Source of the DNA: Bryobacteraceae bacterium
Lineage (GTDB): Bacteria; Acidobacteriota; Terriglobia; Bryobacterales; Bryobacteraceae
DNA length: 64,000 nucleotides
Assembly: GCA_023384675.1 (NCBI GenBank)
Contig: JAHDVK010000001.1
Location: forward strand, 1-64,000
Direction of reading: 5' to 3'
How positions within the stretch are numbered: position 1 is the first letter of the stretch; the number at the start of each line of letters is the position of its first letter. Below, piece after piece: positions 21,507 to 29,992 of the stretch. The notes under the pieces were generated by a model. That model was not told where the DNA came from and made no database searches. It worked only from the letters and a program-made list of their open reading frames with translations. The translations under genes and the position numbers were made by a program.

Positions 21507-21895
21507 GTGTCGAAAAAGAGATCTTCGCGATGTCGAAAACGATCGCGGTGGTGGGCTTGTCCTCGAACCCGGCGCGCGCAAGCCACGGCGTCGCGGCCTA
21601 TTTCCAGCAGCAGGGTTTTCGCATTATTCCCGTGAACCCGAACGAAACCGAGGTGCTGGGCGAGAAGAGCTATCCGGACCTCAAGAGCGTGCCCGAGAAG
21701 GTGGATCTCGTGAATGTCTTCCGGCGCTCCGAACACGTTCCGGGGATCGTGGACGATGCCATCGCCGCCGGAGCGGGCGCCCTCTGGCTGCAGCAGGGCG
21801 TGACCCACGCCGAGGCCGAAGCGCGGGCGCGCGAAGCAGGGATGCGGGTGGTCAGCGATGCGTGCATGATGGTGATGCACCGGGTGTACCGCTAG
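21503..21895 (+). CDS. CoA-binding domain protein (YccU-like)
   Basis: A 130-residue single-domain Rossmann-type protein starting MSVEKEIFAMSKTIAVVGLS. The glycine-rich VVGLSSNP and the conserved ALWLQQGVTHAEAEARAREAGM fit the small CoA-binding family (PF13380). The start ATG overlaps the rluB stop by four bases, indicating translational coupling. Biological role is unproven; family members bind CoA or acyl-CoA. Confidence 0.9.
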   Translation: MSVEKEIFAMSKTIAVVGLSSNPARASHGVAAYFQQQGFRIIPVNPNETEVLGEKSYPDLKSVPEKVDLVNVFRRSEHVPGIVDDAIAAGAGALWLQQGVTHAEAEARAREAGMRVVSDACMMVMHRVYR

Positions 21896-21920
21896 GCTCC
21901 CGTCGAATAGAATAGAGCGG

Positions 21921-22772
21921 ATGAAACGCCGCAGCTTCTTTCTCTCAACGCTGGCCGCGGGCGCCGCGTTCGCGCAGCAGAGTTCGCGTCTCCGCACCGG
22001 CCTCAACGCTTACTCCTTCCGCCGGGAACTCCAGGCCAAGACGATGACTTATGACGACATCGTCCGCCGCGCCGTCGATTGGGACGTGGACGGCCTGGAC
22101 TTGACCGTGTACTGGTTCCCCTCGAACAGTCCGGAATTCACGCTGCCGCTGCGCCGGCTTGCCTATGTGCAAGGCGTTGAGATCTATTCCATCTCGGTGC
22201 GAAGCGAGTTGACAAAGGCGGGCGCGGAAGACCGCCGCCGGGAGGTGGAATCGCTGTACCGCTGGATCGACGTGGCCAACAGCCTGGGCGCATCGCACAT
22301 CCGCGTCTTCGGCGGCAACGTGCCGAAAGGATTCACGGAGGAACAGGCCGTGCCCTGGGTGGTGGAATGCCTGCTGCGCGCTTCGGATTATGCGGCCACG
22401 CGCGGCGTGATTCTCGGCCTCGAGAATCACGGCGGCATCACCACGCGCGCCGAACGCATCATCGAGATCGTCGATAAGGTGGATTCGCCCTGGGTGAAGA
22501 TCAATCTCGACACGGGCAACTTCCGCGGTCAGGTTTTCGAGCAGATCAAGATGTGCCTCCCCTACACGGTCAACATTCAGGTGAAGGTGGAGGCGCCGGA
22601 CGAAGCGGGCAAGCGCGTCCCGCAAGATTGGGATCGCGTCGTGAAAATGGTGGCGGAGTCGGGCTATCGCGGTTACCTCGCGCTCGAGTACGAGGCGGCG
22701 GAACCGGCGCTTCAGGCCGTGCCGCGCCACATGGCGCGGATTCGCGAACTGACGCGCCGGTACTCGCGCTAG
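21921..22772 (+). CDS. exported sugar phosphate isomerase/epimerase-like TIM-barrel protein
   Basis: A 283-residue xylose-isomerase-like TIM-barrel protein (AP endonuclease 2 fold). The N-terminus MKRRSFFLSTLAAGAAFA-Q is a Tat-like signal, so it acts outside the cytoplasm, as is common for acidobacterial members. Metal-binding regions GLENHGG and INLDTGNF are present. It resembles the exported proteins at 36840 and 37807 only at family level. It overlaps by four bases with the convergent gene downstream. The substrate is unknown. Confidence 0.85.
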   Translation: MKRRSFFLSTLAAGAAFAQQSSRLRTGLNAYSFRRELQAKTMTYDDIVRRAVDWDVDGLDLTVYWFPSNSPEFTLPLRRLAYVQGVEIYSISVRSELTKAGAEDRRREVESLYRWIDVANSLGASHIRVFGGNVPKGFTEEQAVPWVVECLLRASDYAATRGVILGLENHGGITTRAERIIEIVDKVDSPWVKINLDTGNFRGQVFEQIKMCLPYTVNIQVKVEAPDEAGKRVPQDWDRVVKMVAESGYRGYLALEYEAAEPALQAVPRHMARIRELTRRYSR

Positions 22773-23509
22773 CGGCTTGGTTCCTCGACGCCCAACGGGC
22801 GCAGCGTGACCTGGATCGAATAGTAGTAGAGCTGCGTCAACCCTTCGTAGCCGGAGTCCGTGCCGACCAGAATCCACAGCTTCCCATCCGGGCGGCTGGT
22901 CACCGCTTCGGGATGATGATACACGCGGTGCAGGAAAACGTACGGACGCCCGTCGTCTTCGCAGGCACGGCCGTTGCCGATGTGGCCGATCGCGCCGGCA
23001 TCGCGGCCGCCGGTCACCTGCTGGCCCTTGTCGATACTGATGTCCACGTAATCGCCCACGAGCGTGGGCACAGGTTCGATGCGGCTGACGCCCGCCTTCA
23101 AAGTGACAGCCTCAGCCGGAGCGCCACCCACGCCTGCGCAACCTTCGGGCTCATTGGAGAGGAATTCGACGTCGATGGTGACGCTGTAACGCATATTCGC
23201 TTTCAGACCCATGCCATGGGTGAGCGGGCGCTTCAGAAACATGAAGATGTCATCGGAACGGTTCATGCTTTGCAGGAAGTAACCAAAGCGGGATGAATCC
23301 ACTTCCCCGGGAAGGCTGCGGATCTCGGCCAACCGCTGCAGATCGCCGGTTTCCAGGCCGTAATCGGTGAAGGAGGCGAGCCAGCCGCCGGTACCTTCGT
23401 TGAAATCCCAGCGCAGCACGAGTTCTTCGTCCGTGTTCTTCAGAACCTTTTGCGCCTGCACGGGGACCGCGGCAAACACGGCCGCGAGCAGAAAACCAAA
23501 ACAACGCAT
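22769..23509 (-). CDS. secreted hypothetical protein
   Basis: A 246-residue protein with a signal peptide (MRCFGFLLAAVFAAVPVQA-Q). The mature part looks beta-rich (WDFNEGTGGWLASFTDYGLE), suggesting a jelly-roll or carbohydrate-binding-like fold, with an apparent metal- or ligand-binding segment rich in Gly, Asp and His (GGRDAGAIGHIGNGRACEDDG). I do not recognise a named family. It overlaps the convergent isomerase gene by four bases. Confidence 0.75.
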   Translation of the reverse strand: MRCFGFLLAAVFAAVPVQAQKVLKNTDEELVLRWDFNEGTGGWLASFTDYGLETGDLQRLAEIRSLPGEVDSSRFGYFLQSMNRSDDIFMFLKRPLTHGMGLKANMRYSVTIDVEFLSNEPEGCAGVGGAPAEAVTLKAGVSRIEPVPTLVGDYVDISIDKGQQVTGGRDAGAIGHIGNGRACEDDGRPYVFLHRVYHHPEAVTSRPDGKLWILVGTDSGYEGLTQLYYYSIQVTLRPLGVEEPSR

Positions 23510-23604
23510 TGTCGCCCTTTCAGGATCCGGTTGATCCTTACTAAGCGACGTGGACTGCCGCGACTCTGTTTCGCCGCGCGGCCCGATGTGATCGACGTAA
23601 ACCT

Positions 23605-24252
23605 CTACAGGCGGACGCCCGGGCGGAGGAATGGATTACGCTCTTTCTCGCGTCCGATGGTGGTGCCGGCGCCGTGGCCGCAAATCACCTCGGTCTCCTC
23701 GGGCAGCGTGAGCAGGCGCGTGTGGATGGATTCGAGAATCATGCGCCCATCTCCGCCGGGCAGGTCGGTGCGGCCGATGGAATCGCGGAACAGGGTGTCA
23801 CCGGCGATGAGCAGATGCTCGGCGGGACAAAACAGGCAGACGCTGCCTTGCGTGTGGCCGGGCGTGTGAAGCAGGTGCAACTCAGCTTCGCCGAGCCTGA
23901 GCGATCCACCGTCGCGGGCATCGGAATCGATGTCCGTACGTTCCGGCGGCGCCATGTTGAGCCAGGCGGCCTGCATGTCAAGATGCTGATACAGGTCGTG
24001 ATCGGCGGCGTTCATGTAGACGGGCGCTCCGGTGAGCGCCTTGAGCTTCGCCGCTCCGCCGATGTGGTCGATGTGAGCGTGCGTGATGACGATGGCCTTC
24101 ACACTGAGGCCGTGGCGGGCGAGCACGTCCTGCAGGCGCGCAAGATCGGCCCCGTCGCCCGGGTCCACGACAATCGCCTCCCGAGTGGTTTCGTCGCCCA
24201 GGATGGTGCAGTTGCATTGCAGAAGGCCCACGGCCATCGTTTCTCGGATCAT
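23605..24252 (-). CDS. MBL-fold metallo-hydrolase (glyoxalase II-like)
   Basis: A 215-residue metallo-beta-lactamase-fold enzyme. The metal motif THAHIDHIGG (His58, His60, Asp62, His63), then HTPGHTQGSV, GDTLF and a late GHGAGT supply the two-metal site. The sequence resembles hydroxyacylglutathione hydrolase-like proteins, which cleave thioesters, but lacks the extra glyoxalase II C-terminal domain. The start at 24252 (MIRETMAVG) is preferred; an ATG at 24237 is possible. Confidence 0.9.
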   Translation of the reverse strand: MIRETMAVGLLQCNCTILGDETTREAIVVDPGDGADLARLQDVLARHGLSVKAIVITHAHIDHIGGAAKLKALTGAPVYMNAADHDLYQHLDMQAAWLNMAPPERTDIDSDARDGGSLRLGEAELHLLHTPGHTQGSVCLFCPAEHLLIAGDTLFRDSIGRTDLPGGDGRMILESIHTRLLTLPEETEVICGHGAGTTIGREKERNPFLRPGVRL

Positions 24253-24318
24253 TGAAGCCCAGTATAGGGGCTGGCGCATCGGTATAGTGAGAGTTGGGTT
24301 CCACCCACTGGGCAATCT

Positions 24319-24663
24319 ATGGGAGACATTCTTCTTTACATCCATCTGGCGCTGGCTGTGCTGCTCTTTGCGCTGATTCTCTTTAACCGCGTGAAGCAGT
24401 TCAGGAGCATTGCGGTGACAGCGTCCAGCCTGCTGCTGCTGACGGGCGCGCATAACTTCATGACCCGGATGGCGGACGCGCCGAAGGGCTGGCACGCTTT
24501 CGTCGGCATCAAGCTGCTGCTGGCGCTGCACGTGATCGCCATTGTGTTTCTGATCGCGCGCGGCGCGACCGCGGAGAAAGAGGCGCGCTGGCGGAAGTCG
24601 ATCCTGATCACCGGCACGCTGGTGATGCTGATCGGCCTCTACTACAGCAACTTCGCAAGGTGA
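24319..24663 (+). CDS. small membrane protein of unknown function
   Basis: A 114-residue protein with about four hydrophobic segments (residues 3-21, 31-47, 62-82 and 93-108). It begins MGDILLYIHLALAVLLFALI. No conserved catalytic residue stands out. It is likely co-transcribed with ygfZ, which starts eight bases after its stop. Divergent from the MBL-fold gene. Confidence 0.8.
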   Translation: MGDILLYIHLALAVLLFALILFNRVKQFRSIAVTASSLLLLTGAHNFMTRMADAPKGWHAFVGIKLLLALHVIAIVFLIARGATAEKEARWRKSILITGTLVMLIGLYYSNFAR

Positions 24664-24670
24664 TCTGTCA

Positions 24671-25588
24671 ATGACGGGCTATGAAGCGTTGCGGGAGAGC
24701 GCGGCTCTCCTGGATTTGAGAACGCGCGGCCGCATCCTGGCCACGGGCGAGGACCGCAAGAGGCTGTTGCACGCGATGTGTACCAACCACATCGAGGAAC
24801 TCACGCCGGGCCGCGGTGCCTATGCATTCTTCCTGACCGCGCAAGGCCGCATCCTCGCCGATGCGATTGTCCTGTGCCGCGAGGACGATCTGCTGCTCCT
24901 GCTGGAGGGCGAAACGCGCGAGAAGATCTACCAGCACCTGGACAAGTACATCATCGCGGACGACGTCACGCTGCGCGATGTGACGGATGAGCTTTGCGAG
25001 ATTGGCGTGGAGGGCCCCGGCGCTCGCGACTGGCTGCTGGCGCAGGGCGCGCCGGCTCCCGATGCGCCGTTTTCCTGGGAGTCCTGGGAGGACGCGATCG
25101 TGGTGCGCGCAAGCGTGACGGGCGCGCCGGGATGGCGGATTATCGCGCCGGCCTCTCGTTGCACTGAGCTGCTCGCCAAGTTGATTGTGGCCGCCTCGGA
25201 CGAAATCGAAACCGTACGGATCGAACACGGCCAGCCCCGCTATGGCGTGGACATCACCGAAGCGAACCTGGTGCAAGAAACCGGGCTGATGCAAGCCGTC
25301 AGCTTCAGCAAAGGCTGCTATTTGGGGCAAGAGATTGTGGAGCGAGTGCGCTCGCGGGGGCAGGTGAACAAACTGCTTACCGCGCTGCGGATGGAACTCG
25401 ATACCGTGCCCGCCGCCGGTGCGGAGGTGGTGGCTGGCGAGAAAGCGGTGGGCAACATCACGTCGGCCGTATGGTCGCCCGCCGAAAACGGCGTGCGCGC
25501 CCTGGCCTATGTGCGGGGCGAAGCCCTGAAAAGCGGCTCAGATCTGACGGTGAACGGCGGCCGCGCAGAGATCGTCAAACACGCCTAG
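24671..25588 (+). CDS. ygfZ: folate-binding protein YgfZ (GcvT-like)
   Basis: YgfZ proteins bind tetrahydrofolate and help maintain iron-sulfur enzymes such as MiaB. The 305-residue product has the diagnostic motif KGCYLGQEIVERVRSRGQVN (about residues 214-233) and the GcvT-like N-terminal domain (LLDLRTRGRILATGEDRKRL). A GGTGA ribosome-binding site lies upstream. Its 3' end overlaps by 51 bases with the convergent PHP-domain gene. Confidence 0.93.
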   Translation: MTGYEALRESAALLDLRTRGRILATGEDRKRLLHAMCTNHIEELTPGRGAYAFFLTAQGRILADAIVLCREDDLLLLLEGETREKIYQHLDKYIIADDVTLRDVTDELCEIGVEGPGARDWLLAQGAPAPDAPFSWESWEDAIVVRASVTGAPGWRIIAPASRCTELLAKLIVAASDEIETVRIEHGQPRYGVDITEANLVQETGLMQAVSFSKGCYLGQEIVERVRSRGQVNKLLTALRMELDTVPAAGAEVVAGEKAVGNITSAVWSPAENGVRALAYVRGEALKSGSDLTVNGGRAEIVKHA

Positions 25589-26407
25589 CGGAATCCCGAG
25601 CGGACTCTGGCGGCCGCAGCCGAGCGCGATCTCGCGTTTGTTGCCTCCGTGGTAATCGCTGCCGCCCGTCACAAGCAGGCCGTAGCGGCGCGCGTAGTCC
25701 CGGCAGCGCTCCGCGTAGGCATCGTCATGGTCGGAATGCCAGGCTTCAATCGCGCCGAGACCCGCGTCCACCAGCCTTCGTACGAACTCCTCTTCCTCCG
25801 AGGGATCGCGCTTGCCCAGCCGGTAAGCGTGGGCGAGCGAAGCGATGCCGCCTGCCTGGCGAATCCTCTGGATTCCTTCCGCGGCTGTGGGATCTTCGCG
25901 TTCCACATAAGCCGCGCCGTGCTCGCCGAGATAGCGCTCGAAGGCCTCGTCCCAAGTACGGATGTAACCCTTCTCCTTCATCACGCGGGCAAAGTGAGGC
26001 CGGCCGGTGATGTTGCGGCCGTAGGCTTCGGCTTCCTCGATCGTTACCTCGAGGCCGAGCGCCTGCAGCCTCTCCGCCATCCGTTCATTGCGTGCGCGGC
26101 GCCGCTCGCGCAAGGTTTGGAGCCACTCGCGGAAGTCCGGAGCGGGCCCGTTGGGAAAGTAGGCGAGGATGTGGACGCTGCGCGCCGTGGGGTCAGTCTC
26201 GTGCAGAACCCGCGTGCTGAGTTCCAGCCCGCGCAGGAAGCGCAGACCAGCGGCCTCAGCCAGCGGCGCGGCTTCGTCGCTGCCGCAGAGCGTATCGTGA
26301 TCGGTGATTGCCAGCGCTGTGATGCCCGCGCGGCAGGCTGAATCCACCAGCCTGGAGGGCGGATCGGTTCCGTCGGAGGCGGTGGTGTGAGTATGGAGAT
26401 CGATCAT
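25538..26407 (-). CDS. PHP-domain phosphoesterase (RNase AM/YciV-like)
   Basis: A 289-residue PHP-domain protein starting MIDLHTHTTASDGT, which gives the first metal motif (His5, His7, Asp12). Further ligands occur in AITDHDTL, GRPHFARVM, SLAHAYR and GGSDYHG. This architecture matches 3',5'-nucleoside bisphosphate phosphatases such as YciV/RNase AM. Its last 51 bases overlap ygfZ in antisense. Confidence 0.9.
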   Translation of the reverse strand: MIDLHTHTTASDGTDPPSRLVDSACRAGITALAITDHDTLCGSDEAAPLAEAAGLRFLRGLELSTRVLHETDPTARSVHILAYFPNGPAPDFREWLQTLRERRRARNERMAERLQALGLEVTIEEAEAYGRNITGRPHFARVMKEKGYIRTWDEAFERYLGEHGAAYVEREDPTAAEGIQRIRQAGGIASLAHAYRLGKRDPSEEEEFVRRLVDAGLGAIEAWHSDHDDAYAERCRDYARRYGLLVTGGSDYHGGNKREIALGCGRQSPLGIPLGVFDDLCAAAVHRQI

Positions 26408-26478
26408 GCAAAAAGAGCCGAAAAACCCTCCATGATACCCGATTTTGAGTCAAAAATGCGCGATTTGCGCGATGCCGC

Positions 26479-27138
26479 TCACGGCCGCCGGATCAGTTCG
26501 CCAGGATGCCGCAGGCTACCGATCTCGAAATCGAAGTGAGAGCTGTCGGGCGTGGCAACCAGGCGTCCGGGGCCGAATTCGCGGTTCTGGATGGAGAAAA
26601 ACACCGCGCCATCGGTGGACTCGCCCGGCTTCAGTTTGGTGGGCACCAGCGCGATGGCGGAAGCCGTGGCGGCGGCTTTCAGCTTCACCGACGTCTGCTC
26701 GGCCATGGCGTGGCGGCGGCGGACTTCGTAGCCGCTGGTGGAATGGAAGCGGCTCAATCCGTACAGCCCCAACTCATAGGTGCTGACGAGCTGAATCACA
26801 TCGTTCCGGCCGCCGCGCCGCAGGAATTCCTCCACCACCTTGCGCGCTGATGAAGCCTGCAGCGTGAAGCCGTCGGCTCCGAAGTAGCGGAAGTCCTCCG
26901 GTTTGATGGTGCGCACGGTCTCGGAGCCGTTGAGCACGGCGACCTGCAGCACGTAGTAGTCACGGATCTTGCTCGGCAGAGGCGCGAACATGATGGTGAG
27001 GCCTTCGCTCGTCAGGGTCTGGTACGTTAACCCGCCCGATTCGAAGGAGATCGCCTGCGCGCGGAGGTCCAGAGGCGCCAGGCACACCGCGAGCGCCAAT
27101 CCCCACCACGTACGGGCGCGGCGCCGCGGACACTTCAT
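26479..27138 (-). CDS. secreted hypothetical protein
   Basis: A 219-residue protein. A basic N-terminus and hydrophobic stretch (WWGLALAVCLAPLDLRA-Q) form a signal peptide. The mature part has alternating beta-like segments (for example YYVLQVAVLNGSETVRTIKP), resembling proteins with an immunoglobulin-like fold. I do not recognise a family. It is divergent from pckA with 56 bases between them. Confidence 0.75.
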   Translation of the reverse strand: MKCPRRRARTWWGLALAVCLAPLDLRAQAISFESGGLTYQTLTSEGLTIMFAPLPSKIRDYYVLQVAVLNGSETVRTIKPEDFRYFGADGFTLQASSARKVVEEFLRRGGRNDVIQLVSTYELGLYGLSRFHSTSGYEVRRRHAMAEQTSVKLKAAATASAIALVPTKLKPGESTDGAVFFSIQNREFGPGRLVATPDSSHFDFEIGSLRHPGELIRRP

Positions 27139-27194
27139 ACCTCCATGATAGACTGAGGGACAATTCGCGGCCTGACAGGGCCGCGTCCGCCTTT

Positions 27195-28799
27195 ATGAAT
27201 ACAACGGGAATCAACCCCAGCCGCTACGGACTGGAGCAGCAGGGGATCACGCAAGTTGCCAACGCCTGGTGGAACCTGGGCACGGCGCAACTCATGGAAA
27301 GAGCGTTGCAGAGCGATGAAGGGATACTTTCGGGCCGCGGCGCGCTCGTGGTGCGAACGGGCCAGTTCACCGGCCGTTCGCCCAAAGACAAGTTCATCGT
27401 CCGCGACGCCCTGACGGAAAACACGGTGGCCTGGGGCAGCGTCAATCAGCCCCTCGCTCCCGAGCAGTTCGCGGGCATCTGGAACCGGCTGCGGGGATTC
27501 CTGCAGGGGAAAGACGTCATCGTCGAAGATCTCTACGCGGGCGCCGACCCCGAGTTCCGCATGCCGATCCGCGTCATTGTGCAGCGCGCCTGGCACGGAC
27601 TGTTCGCGCGGCAACTCTTCATCCGGCCGCAGCGTCACGAACTCGAGGGACACAAACCCGAATTCACCCTGATCTTCGCGCCCGATTTCCAATGCGACCC
27701 CGAGTTGGACGGCACCCGCAGCGAGACCTGCATCGCCGTCGATTTCACGCGCCGCCTGGTGCTCATCATGGGCACCAGCTACGCCGGCGAGATGAAGAAA
27801 AGCGTTTTCACGATCCTCAACCACCTGCTGCCCGAGCGCGGTGTGATGCCCATGCACTGTTCGGCGAACATGGGCGACCACGGCCGCGTGGCACTGTTTT
27901 TCGGGCTTTCCGGCACCGGCAAAACCACTCTTTCCGCCGACCGGCACCGCCGCCTGATCGGCGACGACGAGCACGGCTGGAGCGACAAGGGCGTATTCAA
28001 TTTCGAGGGCGGCTGCTATGCGAAATGCATCCGGCTCTCGCGCGATGCCGAACCCCAGATCTACAACGCCATCCGCTATGGCGTGGTGCTGGAAAACGTG
28101 ATGATCGATCCCTGGACGCGGCGGCTCGACTTCAACAGCGAGGAGTACACCGAAAACACGCGCGCGGCTTACCGCGTGCATTTCATCGAGAATGCGCAGA
28201 TTCCGGGCGTGGGCGGCCATCCCTCGGATGTGGTCTTTCTCACGGCCGACGCCTTCGGCGTGCTGCCGCCCATCGCCCGCCTCACGCCAGAACAGGCGAT
28301 GTATCACTTTCTGAGCGGCTACACGGCGAAACTGGCCGGCACAGAACGTGGGCTCGGTAAGGAACCGCAGGCTGTGTTCAGCTCCTGTTTCGGCGAACCG
28401 TTCCTTCCCCGGCATCCGATGGAATACGCGCGTTTGTTGGGTGAGAAGCTGCGCCGCCACCATGCGCGCGTCTGGTTGATCAACACTGGCTGGACCGGCG
28501 GGCCGTACGGCGTTGGCCAGCGTATGAACCTCGCCTATACCCGCTCGATGGTGACGGCGGCGATTGAAGGCGAGTTGTCGGACGTGCCCACGCATCCGCA
28601 CCCGGTATTTCAGGTCCTGGTGCCTGAGTTCTGTCCCGGCGTGCCGAACGAAGTGCTGAATCCCCGCGGGCTGTGGGCCGATAAAACCGCCTATGACGAA
28701 GCGGCGCGCGACCTCGCCGGCCGTTTCCAGGACAATTTCGCGAAGAAGTTTGGAGAAGCGGCTCCGGATCTGGCCGGCGCGGGTCCGCGGCTGGGGTGA
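27195..28799 (+). CDS. pckA: ATP-dependent phosphoenolpyruvate carboxykinase
   Basis: PckA converts oxaloacetate and ATP to phosphoenolpyruvate and CO2, the entry step of gluconeogenesis. The 534-residue length is normal for the ATP type. The kinase-1 loop GLSGTGKTT (residues 237-245), the kinase-2/metal region GDDEHGW, the oxaloacetate-binding FTGRSPKDKF and FEGGCYAKCI are intact. The 3' end lies only 20 bases before the selenocysteine tRNA gene, so any promoter for that tRNA should be inside pckA or shared with it. Confidence 0.97.
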   Translation: MNTTGINPSRYGLEQQGITQVANAWWNLGTAQLMERALQSDEGILSGRGALVVRTGQFTGRSPKDKFIVRDALTENTVAWGSVNQPLAPEQFAGIWNRLRGFLQGKDVIVEDLYAGADPEFRMPIRVIVQRAWHGLFARQLFIRPQRHELEGHKPEFTLIFAPDFQCDPELDGTRSETCIAVDFTRRLVLIMGTSYAGEMKKSVFTILNHLLPERGVMPMHCSANMGDHGRVALFFGLSGTGKTTLSADRHRRLIGDDEHGWSDKGVFNFEGGCYAKCIRLSRDAEPQIYNAIRYGVVLENVMIDPWTRRLDFNSEEYTENTRAAYRVHFIENAQIPGVGGHPSDVVFLTADAFGVLPPIARLTPEQAMYHFLSGYTAKLAGTERGLGKEPQAVFSSCFGEPFLPRHPMEYARLLGEKLRRHHARVWLINTGWTGGPYGVGQRMNLAYTRSMVTAAIEGELSDVPTHPHPVFQVLVPEFCPGVPNEVLNPRGLWADKTAYDEAARDLAGRFQDNFAKKFGEAAPDLAGAGPRLG

Positions 28800-28819
28800 G
28801 AGAATCAGAACAGGTTAGC

Positions 28820-28915
28820 GGAAACTCATCCTGGCCGGTGCCGGGCCTGGTCTTCAAAACCAGTGGGCGTCGCTAAGCGTGCGCCGGTGGGTTCGACCCC
28901 CACGAGTTTCCGCCA
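28820..28915 (+). tRNA. selC: tRNA-Sec (anticodon UCA)
   Basis: This folds as a bacterial selenocysteine tRNA. The 8-bp acceptor stem is GGAAACTC paired with GAGTTTCC. The D arm has 6 bp (CCTGGC/GCCGGG) with a 4-base loop. The anticodon stem CTGGT/ACCAG encloses the loop CTTCAAA with anticodon TCA, which reads UGA. A long variable arm follows, and the T arm is GTGGG-TTCGACC-CCCAC. The 8+5 branch is the bacterial tRNA-Sec arrangement. The CCA end is encoded. It predicts SelA, SelB, SelD and at least one selenoprotein elsewhere; none was found in this window. Confidence 0.95.
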
Positions 28916-28927
28916 AATTGTCTGCCG

Positions 28928-29992
28928 ATGCGTTTCCTCCATACCTCGGACTGGCACATTGGCTTAAAGGCCGCCCACGCCGGCGCGGCCGGTGCACGCC
29001 TGCGCGCGGAACGTTTTGAAGCCGCGCGCCGCGTCGCCTCCATTGCCCGTGAAGAGGCCGTCGAGTTCGTCCTGATTGCCGGAGACGTGTTCGATGCCAG
29101 CGCGCCTGCCCCATCCGACATTCGCGAAACGGCCGCTTTGTTGAACGCCTTCCCAGCACCGGTTTACCTGATCCCTGGCAACCATGATCCGGATGTTCCC
29201 GGCGGCCCCTGGGAGCACCCTGCTTGGGGGGATTGCTCGAATGCGCGATGCCTGTTGAAACCAGAACCCATACGGCTAAACGGCGGCACGCTGTACCCAT
29301 GCCCGCTGCGTTCGCGCTGGCAGGGCGGGGATCCGCTGGCCTGGATCCCGGTGCGCGATGCCGGAGACGGAATTCGGATCGGCCTCGCGCACGGCGGCCT
29401 CGACACCTTCGGAGGGCCAATTGACGCCGGCGCGGCCGCGCGTCTCGATCTCGACTATCTGGCCCTCGGGGACTGGCACTCCGCGTCTGCCGATCTCGAC
29501 AAACAACCGCGGCAAGCCTATTCCGGCACTCCGGAACCCGACGCCTTCGACCAGCGCGATTCGGGCTTCGTACTCATTGTCGAGATTGCCGCGTCTGGCG
29601 CACCGCCGGTGATCCGCAAGCAGCGAGCCGCCCGGCTCGACTGGCGGCAGCGCACCATCACGTTGCGGCAGCAGGGCGATGCGCGCCGGCTGCGCGAAGA
29701 TGTGGAAGCTCAGGCATCGGCGGAGGCGCTGCTCGACTTGAGGATTTCAGGCGAATTGTACTCCGGCGATGAGCGTGAACTCGACGCGATCACCCAACTC
29801 ATTGAAGAGCGCTATTTCGCGGGCCGCCTGCGGCGTGGCACATTGTGGCCCGCCGGCACGGAGGCTGCACTGCCGCCCGGGGCGTTGAGCCTTGCGGAAC
29901 AAGCTCTGCGCGCACAGGCCGAAGGTGGTGACGCGGTGGCAGCGGAGGCGTTGCTGCTGCTCCGCCGGCTCGCCCTGGAGACGGGTGCATGA
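28928..29992 (+). CDS. SbcD/Mre11-like DNA repair metallophosphoesterase
   Basis: A 354-residue nuclease-type phosphoesterase. The metal motifs are HTSDWHIG (residues 5-12), GDVFD, GNHDPD, AHGG and a late LGDWHSA in place of the GHIH of classical SbcD, followed by the family phrase YSGTPEPDAF. It is expected to pair with the ATPase encoded next, whose ATG overlaps its stop (ATGA). The gene starts 12 bases after the selC CCA. Function in DNA end processing is inferred from the family and the partner. Confidence 0.87.
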   Translation: MRFLHTSDWHIGLKAAHAGAAGARLRAERFEAARRVASIAREEAVEFVLIAGDVFDASAPAPSDIRETAALLNAFPAPVYLIPGNHDPDVPGGPWEHPAWGDCSNARCLLKPEPIRLNGGTLYPCPLRSRWQGGDPLAWIPVRDAGDGIRIGLAHGGLDTFGGPIDAGAAARLDLDYLALGDWHSASADLDKQPRQAYSGTPEPDAFDQRDSGFVLIVEIAASGAPPVIRKQRAARLDWRQRTITLRQQGDARRLREDVEAQASAEALLDLRISGELYSGDERELDAITQLIEERYFAGRLRRGTLWPAGTEAALPPGALSLAEQALRAQAEGGDAVAAEALLLLRRLALETGA

